Part shown: in pieces, positions 26,996 to 36,704 of the stretch
Numbering within the stretch: the first letter of the stretch is position 1
How the letters are laid out: the number at the start of each line of letters is the position of its first letter
Source of the DNA: Mycolicibacterium chubuense
GTDB taxonomy: Bacteria > Actinomycetota > Actinomycetes > Mycobacteriales > Mycobacteriaceae
Assembly: GCF_001044255.1 (NCBI RefSeq)
Contig: NZ_JYNX01000034.1
Location: forward strand, 119,104-183,103
DNA: 64,000 bases
Direction of reading: 5' to 3'
The notes under the pieces: model-generated
What the model was told of the DNA's origin: nothing
Seen by the model: the letters and a program-made list of their open reading frames with translations, nothing else
The model's database searches: none
Position numbers and translations under genes: made by a program

Positions 26996-28270
26996 TCACG
27001 ACAAGTCGGCGCCCGCCGCGACGGCGTCCGGGTCGGCGGCGGGGGCACGGTGCTCGCCGGTCAGCAGGAGTGCGCCCAGCGCGACGATGACGCCGGTGGC
27101 CATCACGGCCGCCATCGCCAGTTCGTCGTTGCCGAGCACGCCGACGACCGGCGCGACGGCGGCGCCCATCCCGAACTGGAACGCGCCCAGCAGCGCCGCG
27201 GCGGTGCCCGCGGCGTCGGGGTGGCGCGTCAGCGCGACCGCGGGGGCGTTCGGGATGACCAGACCCATCGCGGCGAGGATGGCCCACACCGGCAGGACGA
27301 AGCCGAACAGTCCGCCGACGTGCGCCGCGGACACCGCGACGAACACCACACCGGCCAGCGCGGCGGCGGCCAGCGCCCACACCATGATCTGCTGCGGCGA
27401 GAAGCGCCGCAGCAGCACGACGTTGCACTGGGTGGACCCGATCAGCGCGATCGCGCCCGCGCCGAACACCAGCGCGAACGCCGTCTGCCCGAGGCCGTAG
27501 CGGCCCTGCAGCACGAACGAGGCGCCCGCGATGTAGGCGAACAGCCCGGACATGCCCAGCGCGCCGACCAGCACCAGCATCACGAACCGGGTGTCGCGCA
27601 GCAGCTCGACGTAGGTCCGGGCGATGCCGGTCACCTTCAGCGGCCGCCGATGCCGCACCGGGAGAGTCTCGGGCAGCGCCAGCACCGCCATCACCAGGAG
27701 TGCACCCGCGGCGACGACGAGGGCGGCGAACACCCAGTGCCACGAGGCGTGCAGCAGCACCGCGGCGCCCAGCGACGGAGCCAGCACGGGTGCGACGCCG
27801 AGCACCAGCATCAGCCGCGACATCACCGTCGCCGCGACGTTGTCCTTGTACAGATCGCCGACCACCGCGATCGCCACCACCATGCCCGCCGCGGCGCCGA
27901 CGCCCTGCAGCCCGCGGGCGATGCCCAGCACCGCGATGTTCGGGGCGAACAGGCACAGCAGCGACGCCAGCATGTGCAGCACGATGCCGCCGATCAGCGG
28001 TTTGCGGCGGCCCAGCGAGTCCGACAGCGGACCGATGATCAGCTGCCCGAGCGCCAGGCCGGCCAGCGTGCCGGTCAACGTCAACTGCGCCACCGACGAC
28101 GACACCGACAGGTCGTCGGCGATCTTGGGCAGCGCGGGCAGGTACATGTCGATGGTCAGCGGGCCCAGTGCCACGAGCAGGCCCAGCACCACGATCATCC
28201 GGATTCGGCCGGGCTGGGCCGCGGGTGCGGTGTCCAGCGGCGTCACGTCCACGTCTGGGGATACTGCCAT
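26996..28270 (-). CDS. Bcr/CflA-family MFS drug exporter
   Basis: The 424-residue protein has 12 transmembrane segments and the Bcr/CflA landmarks: MYLPALPKIADDLSVS in the first loop, GQLIIGPLSDSLGRRKPL (motif A) and RGLQGVGAAAGMVVAIAVVGDL in TM4. It likely exports amphenicol- or sulfonamide-like compounds; the true substrate cannot be read from sequence. It lies 69 nt upstream of the DHA2 pump on the same strand, so the two efflux systems may be co-transcribed. I do not recall it at this locus in M. tuberculosis. Confidence 0.9.
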   Translation of the reverse strand: MAVSPDVDVTPLDTAPAAQPGRIRMIVVLGLLVALGPLTIDMYLPALPKIADDLSVSSSVAQLTLTGTLAGLALGQLIIGPLSDSLGRRKPLIGGIVLHMLASLLCLFAPNIAVLGIARGLQGVGAAAGMVVAIAVVGDLYKDNVAATVMSRLMLVLGVAPVLAPSLGAAVLLHASWHWVFAALVVAAGALLVMAVLALPETLPVRHRRPLKVTGIARTYVELLRDTRFVMLVLVGALGMSGLFAYIAGASFVLQGRYGLGQTAFALVFGAGAIALIGSTQCNVVLLRRFSPQQIMVWALAAAALAGVVFVAVSAAHVGGLFGFVLPVWAILAAMGLVIPNAPAVALTRHPDAAGTAAALLGAFQFGMGAAVAPVVGVLGNDELAMAAVMATGVIVALGALLLTGEHRAPAADPDAVAAGADLS

Positions 28271-28419
28271 GCAATTGGTTAGCGCGGCTTCCCGATAAAT
28301 CCTTCCCCTCGCGGCGAACAGTGACCGCCGTCACGGTGCGGCACCCCGCGCGGACCGCCGTTCGTTGTCTGCATGTTTCCAGGGACTAGCCTGGAGGTTC
28401 GCACGACGAGAGGTCGCCG

Positions 28420-29163
28420 ATGAGTGCATGGTCACGGGCCAAGAGCCAGGAGCTCGCAGTCAACGACGAGGACCCCGGCGCCGCGGCCAAGGCGCTGAGC
28501 CAGATCATCGAGCGTGGAGCGCGGGTGCAGGGGCCCGCCGTCCGGTCGTATGTCGCACGGTTGCGGGCCGCCAACCCCGAAGCCGGCCCGGCCGAGATCG
28601 TCGGCAAGCTCGAGAAGCACTACATGGCGGCGGTGATGGCCAGCGGAGCGGCCGTCGGCTCGGCGGCCGCCTTCCCCGGCATCGGCACGCTGGTGGCGAT
28701 GTCCGCGGTGGCCGGCGAGACCGTCGTGTTCCTGGAGGCGACGGCCGTCTACGTGCTGGCCGTCGCCGAGGTGTACGGCATTCCCGCCGACCACCGGGAA
28801 CGGCGCCGCGCGCTCGTGCTGGCGGTGCTCGTCGGCGAGGACAGCAAGGGTGCGGTGGCCGACCTGCTCGGCCGCGGCCGCACCAGCGGCGGCTGGCTGT
28901 CCGAGGGCGCGGCGTCGCTGCCGCTGCCCGCGGTGTCCCAGCTCAACAACCGGTTGCTCAGATACTTCGTCAAGCGCTACACGCTCAAGCGCGGCGTGAT
29001 GATGTTCGGCAAGATGCTGCCGGTCGGCATCGGGGCGGTCGTCGGCGGCGTCGGCAACCGGATGATGGGCAAGAAGATCGTCGCGAACGCCCGCAATGCG
29101 TTCGGCGCCCCGCCGCCGCGGTGGCCTGCGCCGCTGCATCTGCTGCCCGCACCGCGCGCCTGA
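28420..29163 (+). CDS. Conserved membrane-associated protein (Rv1249c-like)
   Basis: Function unknown. The 247-residue protein begins with a hydrophilic helical region (1-65) and has a small-residue-rich hydrophobic stretch (about 70-125, AVMASGAAVGSAAAFPGIGTL and onward) that could form two membrane segments, then a basic segment (about 170-190) and a glycine-rich hydrophobic segment GIGAVVGGVGNRMMG (about 202-216). It precedes kgd as Rv1249c does. ATG 28420 follows GAGAGG. A hairpin terminator candidate follows at 29183-29205. Confidence 0.75.
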   Translation: MSAWSRAKSQELAVNDEDPGAAAKALSQIIERGARVQGPAVRSYVARLRAANPEAGPAEIVGKLEKHYMAAVMASGAAVGSAAAFPGIGTLVAMSAVAGETVVFLEATAVYVLAVAEVYGIPADHRERRRALVLAVLVGEDSKGAVADLLGRGRTSGGWLSEGAASLPLPAVSQLNNRLLRYFVKRYTLKRGVMMFGKMLPVGIGAVVGGVGNRMMGKKIVANARNAFGAPPPRWPAPLHLLPAPRA

Positions 29164-29182
29164 GCGCGCTCCGCAGACCGTT

Positions 29183-29205
29183 GAGCGGCACCCCGTGCGC
29201 CGCTC
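29183..29205 (+). terminator. Hairpin, candidate terminator of the Rv1249c-like gene
   Basis: GAGCGGC and GCCGCTC form a 7-bp stem with a 9-nt loop, 20 nt after the stop codon. There is no T-tract, as is usual in mycobacteria. Confidence 0.45.
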
Positions 29206-29370
29206 GCCGTGTCCGCAATGACCATAAGGACGTTGCGTGGTCCCGCCGGTCGCCGAAGCGCTAGCCTTTATACGGCGGAAACGCGGGTAACCGCACACCG
29301 GGTTCAACAAGGGGTGGCCGGCTGCAGCGGAGCACTGGCCGGGAACGAAGAATTGAGGCGAACAGCAGCC

Positions 29371-32300
29371 GTGAATTCACCTTCACCATTCGGTCAGAAC
29401 GAGTGGTTGGTCGAAGAGATGTACCGCAAGTTCCGCGAGGATCCCTCGTCGGTGGACCCGAGTTGGCACGAGTTCCTCGTCGACTACTCCCCCGAACCCA
29501 CCACCGACGCCACCTCCGGCGGCAACGGCGCCTCCGCCCCACGCCGGTCGACCCCGGTGAGTCCGCCCGAACCCGCGCCGGCACCGCCGCCGAAGGCCGC
29601 GAGCAGCAACGGCACACCGAAAACCGCTGAGGCGGCGCCGAAGGACAAGGCGCCCGAGAAGCCCGTGGAGAAATCCGCCGAGAAGCCCAAGGCGTCCGAG
29701 AAGACGTCGGAGAAGGCTCCGGAGAAGAAGGAACCGGCCCCGGCCGCCAAGGCCCCGGAGAAGGCCCCCGAGAAGAAGGCCGCGCCGGCGAGCGACGGCG
29801 AAGAGACCCAGGTGCTGCGCGGCGCCGCGGCGGCCGTCGTCAAGAACATGTCCGCGTCGCTGGAGGTGCCGACTGCCACCAGCGTGCGGGCCATCCCGGC
29901 CAAGGCGATGATCGACAACCGCATCGTCATCAACAACCACCTCAAGCGCACGCGCGGCGGCAAGATCTCGTTCACCCACCTGCTGGGTTACGCGATCGTG
30001 CAGGCGGTCAAGAAGTTCCCGAACATGAACCGGCACTTCGCCGAGGTCGACGGCAAGCCCACCGCGGTCACGCCGGCCCACACGAACCTGGGTCTGGCGA
30101 TCGACCTGGTGGGTAAGAACGGCCGCCAGCTCGTCGTGGCGTCGATCAAGAACTGCGAGGCCATGCGGTTCGGCCAGTTCATCGCGGCCTACGAGGACAT
30201 CGTGCGCCGGGCCCGCGACGGCAAGCTGACCGCCGAAGACTTTGCGGGCGTGACGATTTCGCTGACCAACCCGGGCACCATCGGCACCGTGCACTCGGTG
30301 CCGCGACTGATGCAGGGCCAGGGCGCGATCATCGGCGCCGGCGCGATGGAGTACCCGGCGGAGTTCCAGGGCGCCAGCGAGGAGCGCATCAACGAGGTCG
30401 GCATCGGCAAGCTGATGACGCTGACGTCGACCTACGACCACCGCATCATCCAGGGCGCGGAGTCGGGCGACTTCCTGCGCACCATCCACCAGTTGCTGCT
30501 CGACGACGAGTTCTACGACGAGATCTTCCGCGAGCTCGGCATCCCCTACGAGCCGGTGCGCTGGCGCATCGACAACCCGGACTCGATCGAGGACAAGAAC
30601 GCCCGCGTCATCGAGCTGATCGCGGCCTACCGCAACCGCGGCCATCTGATGGCCGACATCGACCCGCTGCGGCTGGACAACACCCGCTTCCGCAGCCACC
30701 CCGACCTGGACGTCAACACCCACGGGCTGACGCTGTGGGATCTCGACCGCGAGTTCAAGGTCAACGGTTTCGCCGGCCAGACGCACAAGAAGCTGCGTGA
30801 CATCCTGGGCCTGCTGCGCGACGCGTACTGCCGCCACGTCGGCGTCGAGTACACCCACATCCTCGAGCCCGAGCAGCAGCAGTGGCTGCAGGACCGCATC
30901 GAGATCAAGCACGAGAAGCCGACGGTCGCCGAGCAGAAGTACATCCTGAGCAAGCTGAACGCCGCCGAGGCGTTCGAGACCTTCCTGCAGACCAAATACG
31001 TTGGGCAGAAACGGTTCTCGCTGGAGGGCGCCGAGACCGTCATCCCGATGATGGACGCGGCGATCGACCAGGCCGCCGAACACGGGCTGCACGAGGTCGT
31101 CATCGGCATGCCGCACCGCGGCCGACTCAACGTGCTGGCCAACATCGTCGGCAAGCCCTACAGCCAGATCTTCACCGAGTTCGAGGGCAACCTGAACCCG
31201 TCGCAGGCGCACGGCTCCGGCGACGTCAAGTACCACCTCGGCGCGACCGGCACCTACATCCAGATGTTCGGCGACAACGACATCGCGGTGTCCCTGGTCG
31301 CCAATCCCAGCCACCTCGAGGCCGTCGACCCGGTGCTCGAGGGCATCGTGCGCGCCAAGCAGGACATGCTCGACACCGGCGAGGAGACCAACGGGTCCAA
31401 CGACTTCACCGTCGTGCCGATGATGCTGCACGGCGACGCGGCGTTCGCCGGGCAGGGCGTGGTGGCGGAGACGCTCAACCTGGCGCTGCTGCGCGGCTAC
31501 CGCACCGGCGGCACGATCCACATCATCGTCAACAACCAGATCGGCTTCACCACCTCGCCGTTCGACTCGCGCTCCTCGGAGTACTGCACGGACGTCGCGA
31601 AGATGATCGGCGCCCCGATCTTCCACGTCAACGGCGACGACCCCGAAGCCGCGGTGTGGGTGGCCAAGCTCGCGATGGACTTCCGGCAGAAGTTCAAGAA
31701 GGACGTCGTCATCGACATGCTGTGCTACCGCCGGCGCGGGCACAACGAGGGCGACGACCCGTCTATGACGCAGCCCAACATGTACGACGTCATCGACACC
31801 AAGCGCGGCGTCCGCAAGAGCTACACCGAAGCGTTGATCGGCCGCGGCGACATCTCGATGAAGGAAGCCGAAGACGCCCTGCGCGATTACCAGGGGCAGC
31901 TGGAGCGGGTCTTCAACGAGGTCCGGGACCTCGAGAAGCACGCCATCGAACCCAGCCACTCGGTCGAGGCTGACCAGATGGTCCCCGCCGGCACCAACAC
32001 GGCGGTGGAGAAGTCGCTGCTGCAGCGCATCGGCGACGCCCACCTGGCGGCCGGCGAGGACTTCAACGTCCACCCACGCGTCAAGCCGGTGCTCGAGAAG
32101 CGCCGCGAGATGGCCTACGAGGGCAAGGTCGACTGGGCCTTCGCGGAACTGCTGGCGCTCGGGTCGTTCCTGTCCGAGGGCCGCACCATCCGGCTGACCG
32201 GGCAGGACACCCGTCGCGGCACGTTCACCCAACGGCACTCGGTGATCATCGACCGCAAGACCGGCAAAGAGTTCACGCCGCTGGATCTGCTGACCGTCGA

Positions 32301-33186
32301 CTCCGACGGCAACCCGACCGGCGGCCGGTTCATGGTGTACGACTCGGCGCTCTCGGAGTACGCCGCGGTCGGCTTCGAGTACGGCTACTCGGTGGGCAAC
32401 CCCGACGCGCTGGTGCTGTGGGAGGCGCAGTTCGGCGACTTCGTCAACGGGGCGCAGTCGATCATCGACGAGTTCATCAGCTCCGGTGAGGCCAAGTGGG
32501 GTCAGCTCTCCGACGTCGTGCTGCTGCTGCCGCACGGTCACGAGGGGCAGGGCCCCGACCACACGTCGGGCCGCATCGAGCGGTTCCTGCTGCTGTGGGC
32601 CGAGGGGTCGATGACGATCGCGATGCCCTCGACCCCCGCGAACTACTTCCACCTGCTGCGCCGTCACGGCCTCGACGGGATCCACCGGCCGCTGATCGTG
32701 TTCACGCCGAAGTCGATGCTGCGCAACAAGGCCGCGGTCAGCGACCTCAAGGAGTTCACCGAGCAGAAGTTCCGCTCGGTGCTCGAGGAGCCCACCTACG
32801 ACGAGGGTGACGGCGACCGGTCCAAGGTCACCCGCATCCTGCTGACCAGCGGCAAGCTGTACTACGAGCTGGCGGCGCGCAAGAGCAAGGACAAGCGCGA
32901 GGACGTGGCGATTCTGCGCGTCGAGCAGCTGGCGCCGCTGCCGAAGCGGCGGCTCGCCGAGACGCTGGACCGCTACCCGAACGCCACGGAGAAGTTCTGG
33001 GTGCAGGAGGAGCCGGCCAACCAGGGTGCGTGGCCGACGATGGGGCTGACGCTGCCCGAGCTGCTGCCCGACCACCTCGCCGGGATCAAGCGGATCTCCC
33101 GGCGGGCGATGTCGGCGCCGTCGTCAGGATCGTCGAAGGTGCACGCCGTCGAGCAGCAGGAGATCATCGACGAGGCGTTCGCCTGA
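29371..33186 (+). CDS. kgd: Multifunctional 2-oxoglutarate metabolism enzyme (2-oxoglutarate decarboxylase / E1o-E2o composite)
   Basis: TCA-cycle enzyme that decarboxylates 2-oxoglutarate with ThDP and forms succinyl-dihydrolipoamide, succinic semialdehyde or 2-hydroxy-3-oxoadipate. The 1271-residue chain has the N-terminal [15 protein letters not shown] segment (7-21), a disordered linker (about 41-145), an E2o-like transacylase domain (about 147-395; TYDHRIIQG with catalytic-type H357) and the E1o domain (about 400-1271; [37 protein letters not shown]). The linker is about 40 residues longer than I recall in M. tuberculosis or M. smegmatis, mostly KAPEK/EKPxEK repeats. GTG 29371 fits the homologues' N-terminus. 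GarA binding is expected from the family. Confidence 0.96.
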   Translation: MNSPSPFGQNEWLVEEMYRKFREDPSSVDPSWHEFLVDYSPEPTTDATSGGNGASAPRRSTPVSPPEPAPAPPPKAASSNGTPKTAEAAPKDKAPEKPVEKSAEKPKASEKTSEKAPEKKEPAPAAKAPEKAPEKKAAPASDGEETQVLRGAAAAVVKNMSASLEVPTATSVRAIPAKAMIDNRIVINNHLKRTRGGKISFTHLLGYAIVQAVKKFPNMNRHFAEVDGKPTAVTPAHTNLGLAIDLVGKNGRQLVVASIKNCEAMRFGQFIAAYEDIVRRARDGKLTAEDFAGVTISLTNPGTIGTVHSVPRLMQGQGAIIGAGAMEYPAEFQGASEERINEVGIGKLMTLTSTYDHRIIQGAESGDFLRTIHQLLLDDEFYDEIFRELGIPYEPVRWRIDNPDSIEDKNARVIELIAAYRNRGHLMADIDPLRLDNTRFRSHPDLDVNTHGLTLWDLDREFKVNGFAGQTHKKLRDILGLLRDAYCRHVGVEYTHILEPEQQQWLQDRIEIKHEKPTVAEQKYILSKLNAAEAFETFLQTKYVGQKRFSLEGAETVIPMMDAAIDQAAEHGLHEVVIGMPHRGRLNVLANIVGKPYSQIFTEFEGNLNPSQAHGSGDVKYHLGATGTYIQMFGDNDIAVSLVANPSHLEAVDPVLEGIVRAKQDMLDTGEETNGSNDFTVVPMMLHGDAAFAGQGVVAETLNLALLRGYRTGGTIHIIVNNQIGFTTSPFDSRSSEYCTDVAKMIGAPIFHVNGDDPEAAVWVAKLAMDFRQKFKKDVVIDMLCYRRRGHNEGDDPSMTQPNMYDVIDTKRGVRKSYTEALIGRGDISMKEAEDALRDYQGQLERVFNEVRDLEKHAIEPSHSVEADQMVPAGTNTAVEKSLLQRIGDAHLAAGEDFNVHPRVKPVLEKRREMAYEGKVDWAFAELLALGSFLSEGRTIRLTGQDTRRGTFTQRHSVIIDRKTGKEFTPLDLLTVDSDGNPTGGRFMVYDSALSEYAAVGFEYGYSVGNPDALVLWEAQFGDFVNGAQSIIDEFISSGEAKWGQLSDVVLLLPHGHEGQGPDHTSGRIERFLLLWAEGSMTIAMPSTPANYFHLLRRHGLDGIHRPLIVFTPKSMLRNKAAVSDLKEFTEQKFRSVLEEPTYDEGDGDRSKVTRILLTSGKLYYELAARKSKDKREDVAILRVEQLAPLPKRRLAETLDRYPNATEKFWVQEEPANQGAWPTMGLTLPELLPDHLAGIKRISRRAMSAPSSGSSKVHAVEQQEIIDEAFA

Positions 33187-33189
33187 CCC

Positions 33190-34017
33190 CTACTGCTTGG
33201 GGGTCAACCGGGCGACGACCCGCGGGAACAGGCCCTGGTAGCCGGCGCCGACGAAGCGGATGACGTACTCGAACATCCGCGCGTCGTTGCCGACCAGGAT
33301 CCGGGCCTTGTTCTTGCGGACGCCGTCGAGGATGATCCGGGCGGCCTTCTCCGGCGTGGTGCTGGCGAGTTTCTTGTCGAACGTCTTGGCCAGCTCGTCG
33401 GCGTCGAGCCCTTCGGCGGCGGTGGCGTTGCGGGCGATGGCGGTCTTGATGCCGCCGGGATGCACGCAGCTGACCTTGACCGGATGTCCGGCCAGCGCCA
33501 TCTCCTGGCGCAGCGCCTCGGTGAACCCGCGCACCGCGAACTTCGCGGAGTTGTAGGCGGCCTGCCCCGGCACGGCGAACAGCCCGAACACGCTGGAGAC
33601 GTTGACGACGTGACCGTCGCCAGAGGCGATCAGGTGCGGCAGGAACGCCTTCGTCCCGTTGACGACACCCCAGTAGTCGACGTCCATCACCCGTTCCATG
33701 TCCTTGAACTGGGAGATCTCGACGTCGCCGGTGAACGCGATGCCGGCGTTGTTGTAGATCTGGTTGACCTTGCCGAAGTGCTCGGCCACGCCGTCGGCGT
33801 AGAGGTGGAACTCCTCACGCTCGACGACGTTGAGGCGGTCGGCCTTGACCTGCGCCCCGATCGCCTTGAGCCGCTCCTCGGTGGCGGCCAGCCCCTCGGT
33901 GTCGACGTCGCTGATCGCGACGTGGGCGCCCGAGCGGCCCAGTTCGATCGCCAGCGCCTGACCGATGCCCGAGCCGGCGCCGGTCACGACGGCCACCTTT
34001 CCGGCGAAGCCCTGCAT
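33190..34017 (-). CDS. Short-chain dehydrogenase/reductase (Rv1245c-like)
   Basis: NAD(P)-dependent oxidoreductase of the classical SDR fold, 275 residues. Seen: the cofactor motif TGAGSGIG (12-19), NNAG (89-92), catalytic S141/S142, Y155 and K159 (YNSAK), and the PGG turn near 194. D37 at the end of beta-2 (SDVD) suggests NAD preference. Substrate unknown. ATG 34017 follows AGGAG. It is convergent with kgd, only 3 nt between stops, whereas I recall a relBE pair between the two in M. tuberculosis. Confidence 0.92.
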   Translation of the reverse strand: MQGFAGKVAVVTGAGSGIGQALAIELGRSGAHVAISDVDTEGLAATEERLKAIGAQVKADRLNVVEREEFHLYADGVAEHFGKVNQIYNNAGIAFTGDVEISQFKDMERVMDVDYWGVVNGTKAFLPHLIASGDGHVVNVSSVFGLFAVPGQAAYNSAKFAVRGFTEALRQEMALAGHPVKVSCVHPGGIKTAIARNATAAEGLDADELAKTFDKKLASTTPEKAARIILDGVRKNKARILVGNDARMFEYVIRFVGAGYQGLFPRVVARLTPKQ

Positions 34018-34141
34018 ATCCGCTCCTGTTGTTCGACGTGTGTCCAGTTCGGCCCACCATAGCGGTACCGCGGGTACCGGTATCCGCAGGGGGCGGGCCG
34101 GGACGCGTAATGCCGCGCGTCCCATCGACGACAATAAAGGC

Positions 34142-34513
34142 ATGACGTTGAAGTTCCCGGCCGTGGCGACCTTGGTGGCGGCCACCGTGACGATCGCGGC
34201 GGCGGCCACCGTGACCGTCGCGGCGGCGGCCCCCGCCCGGGCCGACTCCACCACCGATGTCTTCCTCTCGGCGCTCGACCACTACCGCCTCGGTGACATC
34301 GATGCCGGCACCGCCACCCGCGTCGGCGAACAGGTGTGCCCGATGCTGGCCGAACCGGGACAGAACGCCGCGAACGTCGCCGCGAAGGTGGCCGACGAAC
34401 TGGGCCGCCCCCTCGGGCCGGCGACGATGTTCACCGGACTGGCGATCCAGATCTTCTGCCCGCGGGCGGTCACCGCGCTGACCGACGGGGTGCCGTTCTC
34501 CTTCTTCGGCTGA
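34142..34513 (+). CDS. Secreted DUF732-family protein
   Basis: The 123-residue precursor has a Sec signal peptide (about 1-34, cleavage probably after ARA) made of repeated Ala-Thr-Val segments, leaving a roughly 90-residue helical domain of the DUF732 type with two cysteines (VCPML and IFCPRAV) that likely form a disulphide. Such proteins are small exported proteins common in mycobacteria, with no assigned function. It is convergent with lpqZ, with a 12-nt gap. Confidence 0.75.
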   Translation: MTLKFPAVATLVAATVTIAAAATVTVAAAAPARADSTTDVFLSALDHYRLGDIDAGTATRVGEQVCPMLAEPGQNAANVAAKVADELGRPLGPATMFTGLAIQIFCPRAVTALTDGVPFSFFG

Positions 34514-34524
34514 TCGCTGCCGGG

Positions 34525-35370
34525 CTAGTTGCTGGTGCCGAGCGGATGGGCGTCGAGCCACTGCCCGGCGACCAGGCCCGGGTCGGCGCCCTCGGCGATC
34601 TTGCGCCGCATGTCGGCCAGCGACCCGGTGTCGAGCACGCCCGCGATCTCGTTGAGCGCGAGCACCTGTGACTCGCTGAGCACGTTGCGCCGGTACAGCG
34701 GGACCAGGTTCTCGGCGCGGATCAGCGACGTCTTGTCCGAGAGCACCACCACGTCCGACGGCACATCGGCGGCGGCCGTCGACGTCCACGCCGCGTCCAC
34801 CTCCCCGGCCCGCAGTGACGCGAAAAGCGTTGTCGGATCGGCGAACTCACGGGCGCGGGGCAGTGTGCACGTGCCGAGCGACGATGGCCGCGGCGCGCCG
34901 GTCACCGCGCCGACCGAGATGTCCGGGCAGCGGCGCGCGAACGCCGACACGTCCCGGCCCCACTCCCCGGCCGCGGCGTCGGTGACCGCCACGGCGGGTT
35001 TGTCCTCGGCCGAGACCGTGTAATCGCCGGCGGCGACGCCTTCGGGCAGCGCGGAGAGCAGCGAGCGGTACACCTGGACGTCGGAGCGGGCAGGCGCGTC
35101 CGGGTCGAACCGCTCGAGCAGTCGCCCGGTGAATCCCGGCACGACGGTGGCCTCGGCCGAGTCGAGCTCCGCCAGCGGATCCTCCGAGGCGCGGACATAG
35201 GCGGGGCTGCCGTAGAACCCCAGCGCCGCCGCGTAGAGGTGCGCGACGAGTTGCGACTCGGGCTCAGCGCTCGCCGCCACCGGGACCGGGGGCGGTCCCG
35301 GCCGTGCGCCGCAGGCGCCGACGAGCACCGCCACGGCCAGTGCGGCCGCCAGCCGCCATGTCCTGCGCAG
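34525..35370 (-). CDS. lpqZ: Lipoprotein LpqZ (OpuAC-type substrate-binding protein), probable CTG start
   Basis: Periplasmic-face lipoprotein resembling the glycine-betaine-type binding proteins of ABC importers, matching Rv1244. The body (about 30-281) is of the OpuAC fold. The first ATG/GTG/TTG in frame (GTG 35334) gives a lipobox only 8 residues from the start, too short to be a signal peptide. Reading on to CTG 35370 adds RRTWRLAAALAVAVLVGAC, a textbook n-region, h-region and lipobox, with GAGGA 9 nt before the CTG. CTG 35379, overlapping the malic-enzyme stop, is the other option. It likely shares the malic-enzyme transcript. No ABC permease lies nearby. Confidence 0.75.
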   Translation of the reverse strand: MRRTWRLAAALAVAVLVGACGARPGPPPVPVAASAEPESQLVAHLYAAALGFYGSPAYVRASEDPLAELDSAEATVVPGFTGRLLERFDPDAPARSDVQVYRSLLSALPEGVAAGDYTVSAEDKPAVAVTDAAAGEWGRDVSAFARRCPDISVGAVTGAPRPSSLGTCTLPRAREFADPTTLFASLRAGEVDAAWTSTAAADVPSDVVVLSDKTSLIRAENLVPLYRRNVLSESQVLALNEIAGVLDTGSLADMRRKIAEGADPGLVAGQWLDAHPLGTSN

Positions 35371-35375
35371 CCGAC

Positions 35376-36575
35376 TCAGTCCTCGGACGCGGCGGCCACC
35401 GCCGCCGCCACCGCCGGGCCCACGCGCGGATCCAGTGCGCTGGGCACGATGTGGTCGACGGCCAGCTCGTCGCCGACGACCGAGAAGATCGCCTCGGCCG
35501 CCGCGACCTTCATCTTCTCGGTGATGCGCCGGGCGCCGGCGTCGAGCGCCCCGCGGAACACGCCCGGGAACGCCAGCACGTTGTTGATCTGGTTCGGGAA
35601 GTCGCTGCGTCCGGTCGCGACCACCGCGGCGTACTTGCGCGCCACGTCCGGGTGGATCTCGGGATCGGGGTTGGACATCGCGAACACGATGCCGCCCGGG
35701 GCCATCGTGGCGATCAGCTCCTCGGGCACCAGCCCCGCCGACACCCCCATGAACACGTCGGCGCCGTCGAGCGCCTCGGCCAGCCCGCCGTGCAGGCCGC
35801 GCGGGTTCGACCGGGTGGCCAGCTCGGCCTTGTACGGGTTGAGGTCAGTGCGGGCCGACGACAGGATGCCCTTGCTGTCGAGCACCGTGATGTCGTTGAT
35901 GCCCTTGGCCAGAAGGATGTTCGCGCAGGCGATCCCGGCGGCACCGGCGCCGGAGATCACGATCTTGAGCGTGTGCATGTCCCGCTGCAGCACCGTGGCC
36001 GCGCCGTGCAGCGCCGCGAGCACGACGATCGCCGTGCCGTGCTGGTCGTCGTGCATCACCGGGCAGTCGAGCGCCTCGATCACCCGCTGCTCGATCTCGA
36101 AACAGCGTGGCGCCGAGATGTCTTCGAGGTTCACCGCCCCGAAGGTCGGACGCAGCCGGATCAGCGTCTCGACGATCTCGTCGGGATCGTTGGTGTCGAG
36201 CACGATCGGGATTGAGTCCAGCCCGCCGAAGGCCTTGAACAGCGCGCTCTTGCCTTCCATCACCGGAAGCGACGCAGCGGCGCCGATGTCGCCGAGTCCG
36301 AGCACCGCGCTGCCGTCGCTGACCACCGCGACCAGCCGGTGCGCCCACGTGTAGCGGGCCGCCAGCGTCTTGTCGGTGGCGATCGCCCGGCTGACCTTCG
36401 CCACCCCGGGGGTGTAGGCGATCGACAGCGCCCGCTGGGTGTCCAGCGGCGAGCTCATCCCGACCGAGAGCTTGCCGCCCTCGTGCGCTTCGAAGATCTC
36501 GTGGTCCTCGACGACCACCTGGGGGGTCCGCGCCGCCGAAGGCTCACGCGAAGGGGAAACCACACTGTCCGCCAC
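35376..36575 (-). CDS. mez: NAD(P)-dependent malic enzyme
   Basis: Oxidative decarboxylation of malate to pyruvate, an anaplerotic link between the TCA cycle and pyruvate. The 399-residue protein is the short MaeB type without the phosphotransacetylase-like domain. Seen: catalytic Y54 in the AYTPGVAKV motif, a conserved lysine in VMEGKSALFKAFGG, the metal-binding CPVMHDDQHGTA block, Rossmann motif SGAGAAGIA and AMSNPDPEI. It starts at GTG 36575. The M. tuberculosis locus has mdh near this position as I recall, so the malate-metabolising gene differs. Confidence 0.92.
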   Translation of the reverse strand: MADSVVSPSREPSAARTPQVVVEDHEIFEAHEGGKLSVGMSSPLDTQRALSIAYTPGVAKVSRAIATDKTLAARYTWAHRLVAVVSDGSAVLGLGDIGAAASLPVMEGKSALFKAFGGLDSIPIVLDTNDPDEIVETLIRLRPTFGAVNLEDISAPRCFEIEQRVIEALDCPVMHDDQHGTAIVVLAALHGAATVLQRDMHTLKIVISGAGAAGIACANILLAKGINDITVLDSKGILSSARTDLNPYKAELATRSNPRGLHGGLAEALDGADVFMGVSAGLVPEELIATMAPGGIVFAMSNPDPEIHPDVARKYAAVVATGRSDFPNQINNVLAFPGVFRGALDAGARRITEKMKVAAAEAIFSVVGDELAVDHIVPSALDPRVGPAVAAAVAAASED

Positions 36576-36673
36576 GGGCGTCAGGGTAACCGACCACCCG
36601 TTCTCTCAGGACCGGGTTGGCCGTCGCTGAGAGGTTTCGATCAGGCTCCCCGCGTACGATCCGACTAGCTGGA

Positions 36674-36688
36674 GGGCACGGCGTGCCC
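36674..36688 (+). other. Small hairpin before the corA ribosome-binding site
   Basis: GGGCAC-GGC-GTGCCC, directly followed by the GGAGGGAGG ribosome-binding site (36689-36697) of corA. It could modulate translation; no known magnesium riboswitch is recognisable. Confidence 0.35.
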
Positions 36689-36704
36689 GGAGGGAGGTCT
36701 GCGC

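Noticed and set aside
25160-28282. 1040-codon open frame on the plus strand across both MFS genes
   Set aside because: The translation is an Arg/His/Gln-rich low-complexity string typical of antisense frames; both minus-strand frames encode full transporters.
29383-33075. 1230-codon open frame on the minus strand opposite kgd
   Set aside because: It is an antisense shadow of the GC-rich kgd codons: the predicted protein is Arg/His/Val/Leu-rich without domains, while the plus frame has complete enzyme domains.
36599-36704. M-box or other magnesium riboswitch upstream of corA
   Set aside because: Only a 6-bp hairpin precedes the ribosome-binding site; the region is too short and lacks the conserved M-box core.
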